Of a DNA stretch of 33,240 nucleotides, positions 15,717 to 23,978 are shown one piece after another. The translations under genes and the position numbers were made by a program. The notes below the pieces were generated by a model. That model had not been told where the DNA came from, made no database searches, and was given only the letters and a program-made list of their open reading frames with translations. The DNA is from Elusimicrobia bacterium GWA2_69_24 (GTDB lineage Bacteria > Elusimicrobiota > Elusimicrobia > UBA1565). Numbering within the stretch: the first letter of the stretch is position 1; each line of letters begins with the position of its first letter. The DNA lies in assembly GCA_001799695.1 (NCBI GenBank), contig MGTY01000125.1:1-33240 (forward strand). The letters run 5' to 3'.

Positions 15717-15757
15717 GCATCTCGGGTACCCTCTTGTGCGGGGGGGGCGATTCGGGC

Positions 15758-15763
15758 TAGAGT
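15758..15763 (+). promoter_or_regulatory. -10 hexamer TAGAGT of the lipoprotein gene
   Basis: GGCTAGAGTAT is divergent from the TATATT promoter. It is 44 bases from the ATG, giving a real leader with a hairpin and Shine-Dalgarno, unlike the neighbouring leaderless genes. Confidence 0.45.
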
Positions 15764-15774
15764 ATCCTCCAGCA

Positions 15775-15793
15775 GGGCCGTCGCGGACGGCCC
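15775..15793 (+). promoter_or_regulatory. 5' leader hairpin before the lipoprotein ribosome binding site
   Basis: GGGCCGTC, loop GCG, GACGGCCC is a perfect 8-base-pair stem. It sits one base before the AGGGGAG ribosome binding site (15794-15800), 7 bases from the ATG. It may stabilise the mRNA of an abundant lipoprotein or act as a regulatory element. Confidence 0.5.
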
Positions 15794-15807
15794 AGGGGAG
15801 CCCATCC

Positions 15808-16383
15808 ATGTCAAGAACACGGTTCGTTGCCGTTCTTGCGGTCTGCGCGCTGGCGTTGGCCTGCGCGAAGCCGCCCACCCAGGACCTCGCCGACGCCGAG
15901 AACGCGGTCAAGGCCGCGGTCGAGGCCGGGGCGCAGGATTACGCGGCGGCGGAGATGGCCGCGGCGCAGTCCGCGTGGACCGAGGCGCAGGGCAAGCTGC
16001 AGGCCAAGGACTACAAGGCCGCCAAGGCCGCCGCGCTCGACACCAAGATCAAGGCCGAAACCGCCAAGGCCGCCGCCGCCAACGGGATGCTCGCGGCGCA
16101 GTCGGCCGTCCAGCAGAAGCTCGGGACCCTCAAGCCGGAGATCGAGCCGCTGCTGGCCGCCGCGGCCGCCCTCAAGGGCAAGGACTCCGAGCAGGTCAAG
16201 GCCGACGCCGCCGAGCTGGAAGCGCTCCTCAAGGGAGTCGAGACCGACTTCGGCGCCGGACAGTTCAAGCCCGCGGCCGAGAAGGCCGACGCGCTCCAGC
16301 CCAAGCTCGACGCCCTGAAGACCGCCGTCGAAGCCGCTCAGAAGGCCGCGGCCAAGCCCGCCGGGAAGAAGAAGAGGAGATGA
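15808..16383 (+). CDS. Alanine/lysine-rich helical lipoprotein (DUF4398-like)
   Basis: The 191-residue product starts with a lipoprotein signal (RFVAVLAVCALALAC, with the modified Cys at position 19). The rest is almost entirely Ala-, Lys-, Glu- and Gln-rich amphipathic helix (likely coiled coil), including the ENAVKAAVEAGAQDYAAAEM pattern seen in DUF4398 lipoproteins, and ends in a basic KKKRR tail. A role as a periplasmic or envelope-spanning helical lipoprotein is likely, but no function is known. The ATG at 15808 follows an AGGGGAG Shine-Dalgarno by 7 bases. It converges on the GT2 gene ending at 16397, with 13 bases between them. Confidence 0.8.
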   Translation: MSRTRFVAVLAVCALALACAKPPTQDLADAENAVKAAVEAGAQDYAAAEMAAAQSAWTEAQGKLQAKDYKAAKAAALDTKIKAETAKAAAANGMLAAQSAVQQKLGTLKPEIEPLLAAAAALKGKDSEQVKADAAELEALLKGVETDFGAGQFKPAAEKADALQPKLDALKTAVEAAQKAAAKPAGKKKRR

Positions 16384-16396
16384 TCGGGGCTCCGGT

Positions 16397-17086
16397 TCAG
16401 CCCCAGAAGCGGACCCGGAGCAGGACCCACAGGGCTTCGATGCCGTCGATCCAGCGGATCTTCTTGCCTTCCTCGATCGACCGGGGACGGTAGCTGATCG
16501 GCACCTCGGCGATGGGCACGCCCCGGCGCAGGAGCTTGCCCGTCACCTCGGGGCAGAACTCGAATCCCTCGCAGCGCAGGTCCAAGGAGCGCAGCAGGTC
16601 GGAGCGCAGGAGCTTGTAGCAGGTCGGCTCGTCGGTGATGGCGGCGCCGAAGAGCAGGTTGGTCCAGAGCGTCAGGAGGCGCCCGCCCCAGTAGAAGCGC
16701 AGATAGGACGCAGGGTTGTTGGGCCGCAGTATCCGGGACCCGAACACCGCGTCCGCTCCCCCCTTCAAGGCCGGGCCCAGGAGCGCGGGGATGTCGTGGG
16801 GGTCGTATTCCAGGTCCGCGTCCTGGATCAGGATCCAATCCCCAGTCGCGACCGCGATCCCGGCGCGGATAGCCGCGCCCTTGCCGCGGTTGGCGGGCTG
16901 CCGGATGAGCCGCAGGCGCGGGTCGGAGATCCCTTCCACGACGCGGCAGGTCCCATCCGTGGAACCGTCGTCGACGACGAGCACTTCGAGCGGTATGGGG
17001 GAGCGGACCTGCAGGAGGACCCGGAGCATGGCGGCGATCGTCCGCTCTTCGTTGAAGGCCGGAACGATCACGCTCAGCTTCCGCAT
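16397..17086 (-). CDS. GT2 glycosyltransferase (dolichyl/undecaprenyl-phosphate mannose synthase-like)
   Basis: The 229-residue protein has the classical GT2 pattern: LSVIVPAFNEERTI, VVDDGSTDGT, NRGKGAAIRAGI, DADLEYDP (DXD metal motif) and GSRIL. These match DPM1-type synthases that make polyprenyl-phosphate sugars, the donors for GT-C enzymes such as the divergently transcribed gene at 17137. It lacks C-terminal membrane helices. The ATG at 17086 lies 9 bases from a TACAAT -10 box on the minus strand. Confidence 0.92.
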   Translation of the reverse strand: MRKLSVIVPAFNEERTIAAMLRVLLQVRSPIPLEVLVVDDGSTDGTCRVVEGISDPRLRLIRQPANRGKGAAIRAGIAVATGDWILIQDADLEYDPHDIPALLGPALKGGADAVFGSRILRPNNPASYLRFYWGGRLLTLWTNLLFGAAITDEPTCYKLLRSDLLRSLDLRCEGFEFCPEVTGKLLRRGVPIAEVPISYRPRSIEEGKKIRWIDGIEALWVLLRVRFWG

Positions 17087-17095
17087 GGGAGCAGG

Positions 17096-17101
17096 ATTGT
17101 A
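17096..17101 (-). promoter_or_regulatory. -10 hexamer TACAAT of the GT2 gene
   Basis: On the minus strand GGTACAAT is followed by 9 bases and the ATG at 17086. The same GGTACAATC string precedes the FkbM operon. Confidence 0.5.
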
Positions 17102-17112
17102 CCTATTTTCGC

Positions 17113-17118
17113 TATAGT
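17113..17118 (+). promoter_or_regulatory. -10 hexamer TATAGT of the second glycosyltransferase operon
   Basis: CGCTATAGTAT lies 18 bases before the ATG at 17137, the same box and distance as at 5840-5845. No ideal Shine-Dalgarno is present (GACGGGA is weak). Confidence 0.55.
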
Positions 17119-17136
17119 ATTCCGACGACGGGAACC

Positions 17137-18828
17137 ATGCGGCGCTCCAACCTCTCCGAACTCGCCTCGACCGCCTGGCCCTGGCTCCTCATCCTCGCGG
17201 CCGCGGCGGCGCTGCGCTTCATCGGCATCGGCTACGGCCTGCCGGCGGTCTTCAATGCCGATGAGCCGCACCACGTCAACGTCGCGGTCTCCTTCGGGAG
17301 CGGGACCCTGGATCCGGGGATATTCAAGTACCCCACCCTGTGGATGTACTGCCTCTTCGCCGCGTTCGGCGCCCTGTTCGCCGGCTGGTCCGGCCTGGGC
17401 TTGCTCCATTCCGTCCGGGAATTCGGCGCCCTCTTCGTCTGGCATCCAGAGGTCTTCTACCTGACCGCCCGGCTCCTGGCCGCCGCCCTGTCTTTGGCCG
17501 GGCTCTACCCCCTCATCCGCTGCGGCCTCGCCCTCGGGAGGACGAATGCCCTGTGGGCGGCGGGGCTGCTGGCGGTCTCGCCGACCCTCATCGTCTCCGC
17601 GCACGGGGCGAAGCCGGATTCCCTTATGTTCTTCCTGGCGGCCTGGGCCTGGTGGCTGGCCCTGCGCTACGTCCAGGAGGGCCGGCGGCGCCACCTCGTC
17701 CTCTGTGGGGCCGCGGTCGGCTTCTGCGTCGCGACCCAATATGTGGCCGCGCCCCTGGCGCTTCTGGTCCTCAGCGCCTGGCTGGCCCGGCGCCTGGCGG
17801 GTCCCGAAAGGCCGCGGTCCGCGGACGTCCTGCTGGGACTGGGGGCCGTGCCCGCGGCGTTCTTCATCGGCTCCCCGTTCATCCTCCTGGACTGGAGCTC
17901 CTTCCTGCGCGACATCCGCGACGTGCACGCCATGGCCAGCGTCGGCACGCCGGCGCCCTGGACGGTGGGCCGCAACGTCCTGGAGTTCTCGGGACCCTGG
18001 TGGGCGGGGGGCACGCTCATCCTCGCCGGGGCCGGGCTCCTGGCCGCCGCCGCGCGGCCGCTCGCCGTCCTCTTCCTCATCCCGCTGGCCGGGCAAATCG
18101 CCTTCCTCGCCGCCTTCCCGGACGGGGCCTGGTCCCGCTTCCTGCTCGGGGTCTTCCCGGCCGCCGCCCTGCTGGCCGCCGCCGCGGTCGAGCATGCGGC
18201 CGCCCGCGCGCGGGGCGCCGCCCGGCCGGCCTTCGGCTGGGTCCTGGCCGCCCTGCTGGCCGCCGTGCTCCTGCCGGGGGCGCGGCAGTCTTGGGCCGTG
18301 GTAGCCCCGCTCCGCCGGCCGGACACCCGCAACATCGCGGCGGCCTGGATCGCGGCGAACCTGACGCCCGGGACGCGCATCCTCACCTTCAACGAGCACG
18401 CCTCCCCGCCGCTGCGGCTGAGCCTGGACCAGGTGCGGCGGCTCATCGAACAGACCCGGGAAGCCGGGCATCCCCGCCGGCGCTACTACGAGCTGATGGC
18501 CGAGTCCCATCCGGGCGGGGGCTTCGAAGTCTTCCGCATCCTGCAGGACCCCGCGGTCCTCTCGGCGGGACCGCGCCACGTCGCCTGGTCGGCCGCGGGG
18601 CGCTCCGTCCTTGACGTCTCCGGCGGCCTGCAGGCGGTCCGCGGCGCCGGCATCGCGCTGGTCGTCTTCACGAGCTACGGATCCAACGAGGAGGGCTTCC
18701 GCGCCCTGCGGCCGTTCCTCGACGGGCTGGAAACGCAGGCCTCCCTTTTGCGAGAATTCGCACCGGAGCCGGGCGCCACCGTCGGTCCCGTCATCCGCAT
18801 CTACCGCATCCGCGAGTCCAAGAGATGA
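17137..18828 (+). CDS. GT39-like GT-C glycosyltransferase (ArnT/PMT type)
   Basis: The 563-residue protein has an N-terminal membrane helix, then a first periplasmic loop with the hallmark acid pair in FNADEPHHVNVA (Asp42, Glu43), 9-11 further helices, and a C-terminal periplasmic domain of about 200 residues. This is the layout of GT39/ArnT-like enzymes, which use polyprenyl-phosphate sugars to glycosylate lipids or proteins on the periplasmic face. It heads a plus-strand run and overlaps the next GT2 gene by ATGA (18825-18828). Confidence 0.87.
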   Translation: MRRSNLSELASTAWPWLLILAAAAALRFIGIGYGLPAVFNADEPHHVNVAVSFGSGTLDPGIFKYPTLWMYCLFAAFGALFAGWSGLGLLHSVREFGALFVWHPEVFYLTARLLAAALSLAGLYPLIRCGLALGRTNALWAAGLLAVSPTLIVSAHGAKPDSLMFFLAAWAWWLALRYVQEGRRRHLVLCGAAVGFCVATQYVAAPLALLVLSAWLARRLAGPERPRSADVLLGLGAVPAAFFIGSPFILLDWSSFLRDIRDVHAMASVGTPAPWTVGRNVLEFSGPWWAGGTLILAGAGLLAAAARPLAVLFLIPLAGQIAFLAAFPDGAWSRFLLGVFPAAALLAAAAVEHAAARARGAARPAFGWVLAALLAAVLLPGARQSWAVVAPLRRPDTRNIAAAWIAANLTPGTRILTFNEHASPPLRLSLDQVRRLIEQTREAGHPRRRYYELMAESHPGGGFEVFRILQDPAVLSAGPRHVAWSAAGRSVLDVSGGLQAVRGAGIALVVFTSYGSNEEGFRALRPFLDGLETQASLLREFAPEPGATVGPVIRIYRIRESKR

Positions 18829-19577
18829 GCATCCGAGGAAAGAAAGTCGTGGCCGTACTGCCGGCCTACAACGCCGCGGCGACTCTCGAGAAGACCGTCT
18901 CTGAGATCTCCCGGGACGTCGTCGACGAGATCGTCCTGGTCGACGACCGCTCCCGGGACAACACCGCGGAGATCGCGCGCCGGCTCGGGCTCCACACGAT
19001 CGTCCATGAACGGAACCTCGGCTACGGAGGGAATCAGAAGACCTGCTACCGCGAAGCCCTCCGCCTGGGCGCCGACATCGTTATCATGATCCACCCCGAT
19101 TACCAGTACGACCCGCGCCTCGCTCCGCACATGGCCGGGCTCATCGCCGACGACATCTGCGATTTCGTGCTGGGCAACCGCATCCGCACCCGCCGGGAAG
19201 CGCTCTCGGGGGGGATGCCGATCTGGAAATACTTCTTCAACCGCGTCCTGAGCATGCTCGAGAACCTCTGGACCGGGCAGAACCTGGGGGAATGGCACTC
19301 GGGCCTGCGCGCCTACTCCCGGAAGGTGCTCGAGACCATCCCCTGGGAAGACAACTCCGACGATTTCGTCTTCGACCAGCAGTTCCTGCACCAGGCCGCC
19401 TTCCTCCGCTTCCGCATGGGCGACGTGCCGGCTCCGGCGCGCTACTTCGCCGAGGCCTCCTCCATCAATTTCTTCCGCAGCACGGTGTATGGGCTGTCGA
19501 CTTTGGGGGTGATGTTCTGGGTGCTCCTCGCGCGCCTCGGCATATGGACCCATCCCCTGTTCCGGCCCAAGGCATGA
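18825..19577 (+). CDS. GT2 glycosyltransferase (polyprenyl-phosphate sugar synthase type)
   Basis: This 250-residue GT2 enzyme shows VVAVLPAYNAAATLEKTV, LVDDRSRDNT, NLGYGGNQKTCYREAL and HPDYQYDP in place of the usual DXD (His-Pro-Asp-Tyr), then GNRI. The HPDYQYDP form is common in the subgroup of dolichyl-phosphate mannose synthase-like GT2 proteins with a C-terminal hydrophobic helix; here the C-terminus (VYGLSTLGVMFWVLLARLG) is such a helix. It overlaps both neighbours by ATGA and probably supplies lipid-linked sugars for the flanking GT-C proteins. Confidence 0.9.
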   Translation: MSIRGKKVVAVLPAYNAAATLEKTVSEISRDVVDEIVLVDDRSRDNTAEIARRLGLHTIVHERNLGYGGNQKTCYREALRLGADIVIMIHPDYQYDPRLAPHMAGLIADDICDFVLGNRIRTRREALSGGMPIWKYFFNRVLSMLENLWTGQNLGEWHSGLRAYSRKVLETIPWEDNSDDFVFDQQFLHQAAFLRFRMGDVPAPARYFAEASSINFFRSTVYGLSTLGVMFWVLLARLGIWTHPLFRPKA

Positions 19578-21592
19578 GCGAGCGCTGGCTCGCGGGCTCC
19601 GTCGCCCTCGCGTTCCTCTTCGCCCTCCATCTCGCCCTGCGCTATTTCAGCGGTACGCTCGGCGCGGGGCTCGCCGCCTCGGCGCTCCTGGCGTTCATCC
19701 TCCTGACCGTCAGCGGCTGCGGGCGCCTGCTCCTGCGCTCCTTCGGGGTCGGGGGCATGACCGAATCCGAGAAGACCCTCATCGGCGCCACGCTGGGGCT
19801 GGGGCTGTTGAGCGTGGGGCTCTTCCTCCTCGGCCTGGTCGGCGGCCTCCGTCCTTGGGCGGTCTCGGTCCTGCTGGGGGCTTTCTGGGTGGTCGGCTTC
19901 ACCGAGATGCGCGACCTGCTGCGCTCGCTCAACGCCAACGAGAGCCTGCTCCGGGACCAGCCCGCGCTGGCCGGCAGCGTCCTGGCCCTGCTCGGCTTCC
20001 TGTTCTGGCTGACCTGGGTCCCGCCGCACCTGTACGATTCCCTGGTCTATCACCTGCGTCTCGCCGACGCCTACGTCCGGGCGGGGCGCCTCGTCGTCCT
20101 CCCGGACCTCCTCTTCTCCCATTTCCCGCAGAACGGGGAGATGCTGTTCACTTTGGGCCTGCTCTTCGGCTCCGACACCCTGGCCAAGATGTTCACCTGG
20201 CTCGGCACCTTCCTAAGCCTCTGGTGGCTCCTCGAGATGGGCAAGCGCCTGGTCGCCATCCCGATCGTGCTCCTGGCCTGCCTGCTGGCCGCCACGCATA
20301 CCGCGGTCCTCCTGCTCACCCCCACCGCCTACGTCGAATGCCTGGTCATGCTCTGGGTCACGGCCTCCGTCTTGTCCTTCCTGCGCTGGCGCGCGGAGGC
20401 CGACGAGCCCGATTTTCCGCGCGGCTGGCTGGCGCTCTCCGGCATATTCGCCGGCCTCGGGGTGGGGACGAAGTACTACGCGGGCATCTGCCCCGCGCTG
20501 CTCGGTCTCTACCTGCTGGGGCGGTGGGCGCATGCCTTCCTGACCCGCGGCGAACGCCCGGAATCCCGCCCCGCCTGGAGCCGCCTGCGCGACGGAGCCG
20601 TCTTCTCTTTGGCCGCGGCCGCGACCGGGGCGCCCTGGCTGGTCAAGAACTGGTTCTTCGTGGGCAATCCCGTCTTCCCGTTCTTCTACCGGATATTCCC
20701 GACGCGCGGCGTGGGCTGGGACGACGGCACGGCGGGCCGATACTTCGAGATCATGACCGAATACGGGCATCTGCAGGGACATTGGCTCAAGGACCTGTTC
20801 CAGTTCCCCTATCTCGCCGCGTCGGGGTCCACGCGCTTCGGCGGGGGCGCCGACGTCCTGGGCAGCCTGGGCTGGGGGCTCCTGGTCGCGGCCCTGCCCC
20901 TGGCGGCCTGGGCCGCCTGGAAGAAGCGGACCTTGCGCTGGATAGCGTTCTACTGCGCCGCCCACTGGGCGCTCTGGTTCTCCACGGGAGTGGTCCTGCG
21001 CTTCCTGACCGTGCTGGTGCCCCTGCTGTCCTTGCTGGCGGCGCAGGGCCTGCATCAGGCCTGGAGCCGGCTGGGGGGACCGGCGCGGGTACTCTTGGGG
21101 GCCGCCGCTGCCCTCATGCTGTGGACCAATCTCGGGCTGTTCCTCTACGTGCACTCGGTGTTCGGCACCTTCTCCGCGCTGACGGGGGTGCAGAGCCGGC
21201 AGGAGTTCCTCTCGTCGAAACTCGACTACTACCCGTGCGCGGCCTTCGCCCGGGACCGTCTGCCCGAAAATGATAAGATTCTCGTCATCGGCGAGCAGCG
21301 CGGGTATCACATCCGGCAGCCCCACACCGTGACCACGCCGATGTCGGCGAACCGTTTCGTGGGCATCGCCAACGAGGCGGGGTCCCCGGCCGATCTGGCG
21401 AGACGTCTTAAGGAAGAGGGGGGGTACGGTTACCTGCTCCTCGTCCCCCGGGAAGGGCAGCGCCTGGGCGAGCAGTATGGCGTCTTCCCCTTCAGCGAGC
21501 AGGGCCGCGGGAACTGGTCCGCGCTGGAGTCCCGGGGGCTGGAGGCCGTGTTCTCGGCGCCGGGCCGCTGCACGATCTATAGGATCCTGTGA
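19574..21592 (+). CDS. Polytopic GT-C-like glycosyltransferase
   Basis: The 672-residue product has about 12-13 membrane helices, a first large external loop with PPHLYDSLVYHLRLADAY and an FPQNGEMLF motif. These resemble a group of GT39-like proteins with a YDSLxYHLPLA loop carrying the catalytic Asp. A C-terminal periplasmic domain of about 180 residues follows. The ATG at 19574 is fixed by an ATGA overlap with the GT2 gene; a GTGA overlap joins it to the WecA-like gene. The product is probably a lipid-donor-dependent sugar transferase of the same glycan pathway. Confidence 0.82.
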   Translation: MSERWLAGSVALAFLFALHLALRYFSGTLGAGLAASALLAFILLTVSGCGRLLLRSFGVGGMTESEKTLIGATLGLGLLSVGLFLLGLVGGLRPWAVSVLLGAFWVVGFTEMRDLLRSLNANESLLRDQPALAGSVLALLGFLFWLTWVPPHLYDSLVYHLRLADAYVRAGRLVVLPDLLFSHFPQNGEMLFTLGLLFGSDTLAKMFTWLGTFLSLWWLLEMGKRLVAIPIVLLACLLAATHTAVLLLTPTAYVECLVMLWVTASVLSFLRWRAEADEPDFPRGWLALSGIFAGLGVGTKYYAGICPALLGLYLLGRWAHAFLTRGERPESRPAWSRLRDGAVFSLAAAATGAPWLVKNWFFVGNPVFPFFYRIFPTRGVGWDDGTAGRYFEIMTEYGHLQGHWLKDLFQFPYLAASGSTRFGGGADVLGSLGWGLLVAALPLAAWAAWKKRTLRWIAFYCAAHWALWFSTGVVLRFLTVLVPLLSLLAAQGLHQAWSRLGGPARVLLGAAAALMLWTNLGLFLYVHSVFGTFSALTGVQSRQEFLSSKLDYYPCAAFARDRLPENDKILVIGEQRGYHIRQPHTVTTPMSANRFVGIANEAGSPADLARRLKEEGGYGYLLLVPREGQRLGEQYGVFPFSEQGRGNWSALESRGLEAVFSAPGRCTIYRIL

Positions 21593-22623
21593 GCTCGAAC
21601 TTCTCCCACTACGGGATTTCGGTCCTGATCGCGTTCCTGATCTCCTTCGCGGCGACGCCCCTGGTCCGCGCCCTGGCCCTGCGCATGGGCTGGCTGGACA
21701 CCCCGGCCTCCGCCATCAAGACCCACAAGAAAGCCACCCCCGCGCTGGGCGGGGTGGCCATCTGGCTCGGTTTCGCCGGGGCCCTGGTGATGATGCGCTT
21801 CTTCACCCACTTCCCTAGCGGGACCCTCTACCGCCTGCGCGCCCTCCTGGCCGGAGGGGCGCTGGTCTTCCTGCTGGGGATCGCCGACGACCTGCGCAAG
21901 CCCCACGGGCTGGGCTGGCGGCCGAAGATGGCGGTGCAGGCCGCGGCGGCGGCGCTCCTGATCTACTTCGGCATCGAGATCCGCTTCATCCATCCCGCCT
22001 ACCTCGGGGTCCTGCTCTCTTTGCTCTGGGTGGTCGGCATCTGCAACGCGTTCAACATCGTCGACATCATGGACGGCCTGGCCTCGAGCCAGGCGGCCAC
22101 GGCCTCCCTCGCCCTGCTCCTGATCGCGCTCCCTTCCGAGGAGATCTATGTGAACATCGGGGCCGCCGCCCTTCTGGGAGCTGCCCTGGGGTTCTTGCCC
22201 TGGAACCTGTCCTCCCGCTACAAGATATTCATGGGCGATTCCGGCTCGCTCCTCCTCGGCTTCACCTTGGCGGGGCTGGCGCTGGGGACGGATTTCACCC
22301 AGATCAACCCGCTGGGGGTCTACGCCCCCATCCTCATCCTGGCGGTGCCGATGTTCGACACCTTGTACGTATTCGTGATACGGCTCATGAAGGGTCTCTC
22401 CCCGTTCCAGGGCTCCAAGGACCATTTCGCCCTGCGGCTGGAGCGCATGGGCTTCTCGCGCCATCAGATCGTGGCCCTCTGCGTCCTGGCGGCCGCCGGA
22501 CTCTCGTTCTGCGCCCTCCTCGTCACATTGGTCAGCACGCCCTGGGCGATCTGCATCTATCTCCTGGTGGGTTCGGCCGTGGCCGTCGTCTCCTGGAACC
22601 TCACCAAGGTCGACATGGGATGA
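21589..22623 (+). CDS. WecA/MraY-family undecaprenyl-phosphate sugar-1-phosphate transferase
   Basis: This 344-residue, 10-11 helix protein carries the family's motifs: KTHKKATPALGG (45-55), the magnesium-binding GIADD (Asp100, Asp101), NAFNIVDIMDGLA (153-165) and MGDSGS (215-220). WecA/MraY/TagO enzymes start glycan synthesis by moving a HexNAc-1-phosphate from UDP-sugar to undecaprenyl phosphate on the cytoplasmic face. Without MraY's neighbours (mur genes), a WecA/TagO/WbpL role in surface-glycan initiation is more likely than peptidoglycan. The start is GTG in a GTGA overlap; the stop overlaps the next gene by ATGA. Confidence 0.92.
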   Translation: MSSNFSHYGISVLIAFLISFAATPLVRALALRMGWLDTPASAIKTHKKATPALGGVAIWLGFAGALVMMRFFTHFPSGTLYRLRALLAGGALVFLLGIADDLRKPHGLGWRPKMAVQAAAAALLIYFGIEIRFIHPAYLGVLLSLLWVVGICNAFNIVDIMDGLASSQAATASLALLLIALPSEEIYVNIGAAALLGAALGFLPWNLSSRYKIFMGDSGSLLLGFTLAGLALGTDFTQINPLGVYAPILILAVPMFDTLYVFVIRLMKGLSPFQGSKDHFALRLERMGFSRHQIVALCVLAAAGLSFCALLVTLVSTPWAICIYLLVGSAVAVVSWNLTKVDMG

Positions 22624-23978
22624 TCTCCACCGACGTCCTCGTCGTGGGGGGCGGGCTGGCCGGCCTGTCGACCGCCTACCATCTGGCCCGGCTGGACCCG
22701 AAGGTCCGGGTGCTCGTGGCGGAGCAGGAGCCGCGGGTCGGCGGGCGGGCGGGGACGCTGGAGAAGAACGGCTTCCTCTTCGACCACACCGGCCACCTGC
22801 TCCATCTGCACACCCCCTATGGGAAGCGGCTGGTCACTTCCCTGCTCCGGGGGAACCTGGCCCTGCATGAGCGCTCCAGCTGGATACACTCCTTCGGGAC
22901 CGACACCCGCTATCCTTTCCAGGCCAACACCCACGGGCTCCCGCCGCGGGTCGTTTCCGAATGCGTGGCTTACTTCATGAAGAACCTCTACCGCCCCCCG
23001 GCCGCGGGGCCGGACCCCTCCTTCGAACGCTGGTCCGTCGCGTCGTTCGGGGAAGGGATCGCGCGGCATTTCATGCGGCCCTACAACCGCAAGCTCTGGC
23101 GCGGTCCCCTGGACCGGCTCACGACCCATTGGCAGGGCCGCTTCCTCCCTCGGCCCTCCCCGGAAGAGGTGCTCTATGGGGCCCTGATGGACCAGAAGGC
23201 GTTCTTCGGCTACAACGCCTTCTTCCGCTACCCGGTCCGGGGCGGCATCCAGTCCCTGCCCGACGCGCTGGCCGCGGGGCTCGCGAGCGTGCGCGTCGGC
23301 TGCCGGGTCACCCGGGTCGACCTCGAGGCGAAGGTCGCGGCGGTGTCCGGGCTGGGGGACGTGCGCTACGAGCGCCTGGTGAACACCATGCCCCTCTCCG
23401 ATTTCCTCGCCATCGCCGCGCCGCTGCCGCCCCGCATCCGCGAGGCCGGCCGCCGCCTGCGCCGCGTGTCGGTCTACAACCTGAACCTCGGCGTCGCCCG
23501 TCCCCGGTTGTCCGACAAGCACTGGCTCTATTTCCCGGAGCGCCGCTTCGTCTTCTACCGGGTCGGCTTCCCGCATAACTTCTCGCCCCGGCTCGCCCCG
23601 CGCGGGACTTCGTCGATGTACATCGAGGTCAGCCGCCGGCCGGGAGAGCGCGCGGACCTCCGGGAGCTGGAGCGCGGCTGCCTGGCCGGGCTGCGCGAGT
23701 GCGGCCTGCTTCGGCGCTCCGACGAGCTCGCGGCCCGGCTCTGGATACCGATAGAGTGCGCCTACGTGGTCTACGACCGGGAGCGGGAGCCGGCCCTGAG
23801 GACCCTGCTCCCGTTCTTGGCCGGGAAAGGGGCGGCTTCCATCGGCCGCTGGGGCGCCTGGAAGTATTCCTTCATGGAAGAGTCCATCCTGGACGGGAAA
23901 CGATGCGCCGAGAACCTGCTCGGGGCCGGGACGGCCGAAGAGGCCCCCTCCGCCCGCCCCCTCGTCGCCCTGCGCTAG
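22620..23978 (+). CDS. FAD-dependent amine-oxidase-fold protein, UDP-galactopyranose mutase-like
   Basis: The 452-residue protein begins with a dinucleotide-binding loop (VLVVGGGLAGLSTAYHL) followed by the second flavin motif VGGRAGTLEKNGFLFDHTGH. It also has the C-terminal GAWKYSFMEESILDGKRCAENL segment that binds FAD in the amine oxidase/protoporphyrinogen oxidase superfamily. Proteins of this type in glycan loci are often called GLF-like, but I do not see enough GLF-specific residues to claim mutase activity. It follows the WecA-like gene with an ATGA overlap. Confidence 0.8.
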   Translation: MISTDVLVVGGGLAGLSTAYHLARLDPKVRVLVAEQEPRVGGRAGTLEKNGFLFDHTGHLLHLHTPYGKRLVTSLLRGNLALHERSSWIHSFGTDTRYPFQANTHGLPPRVVSECVAYFMKNLYRPPAAGPDPSFERWSVASFGEGIARHFMRPYNRKLWRGPLDRLTTHWQGRFLPRPSPEEVLYGALMDQKAFFGYNAFFRYPVRGGIQSLPDALAAGLASVRVGCRVTRVDLEAKVAAVSGLGDVRYERLVNTMPLSDFLAIAAPLPPRIREAGRRLRRVSVYNLNLGVARPRLSDKHWLYFPERRFVFYRVGFPHNFSPRLAPRGTSSMYIEVSRRPGERADLRELERGCLAGLRECGLLRRSDELAARLWIPIECAYVVYDREREPALRTLLPFLAGKGAASIGRWGAWKYSFMEESILDGKRCAENLLGAGTAEEAPSARPLVALR

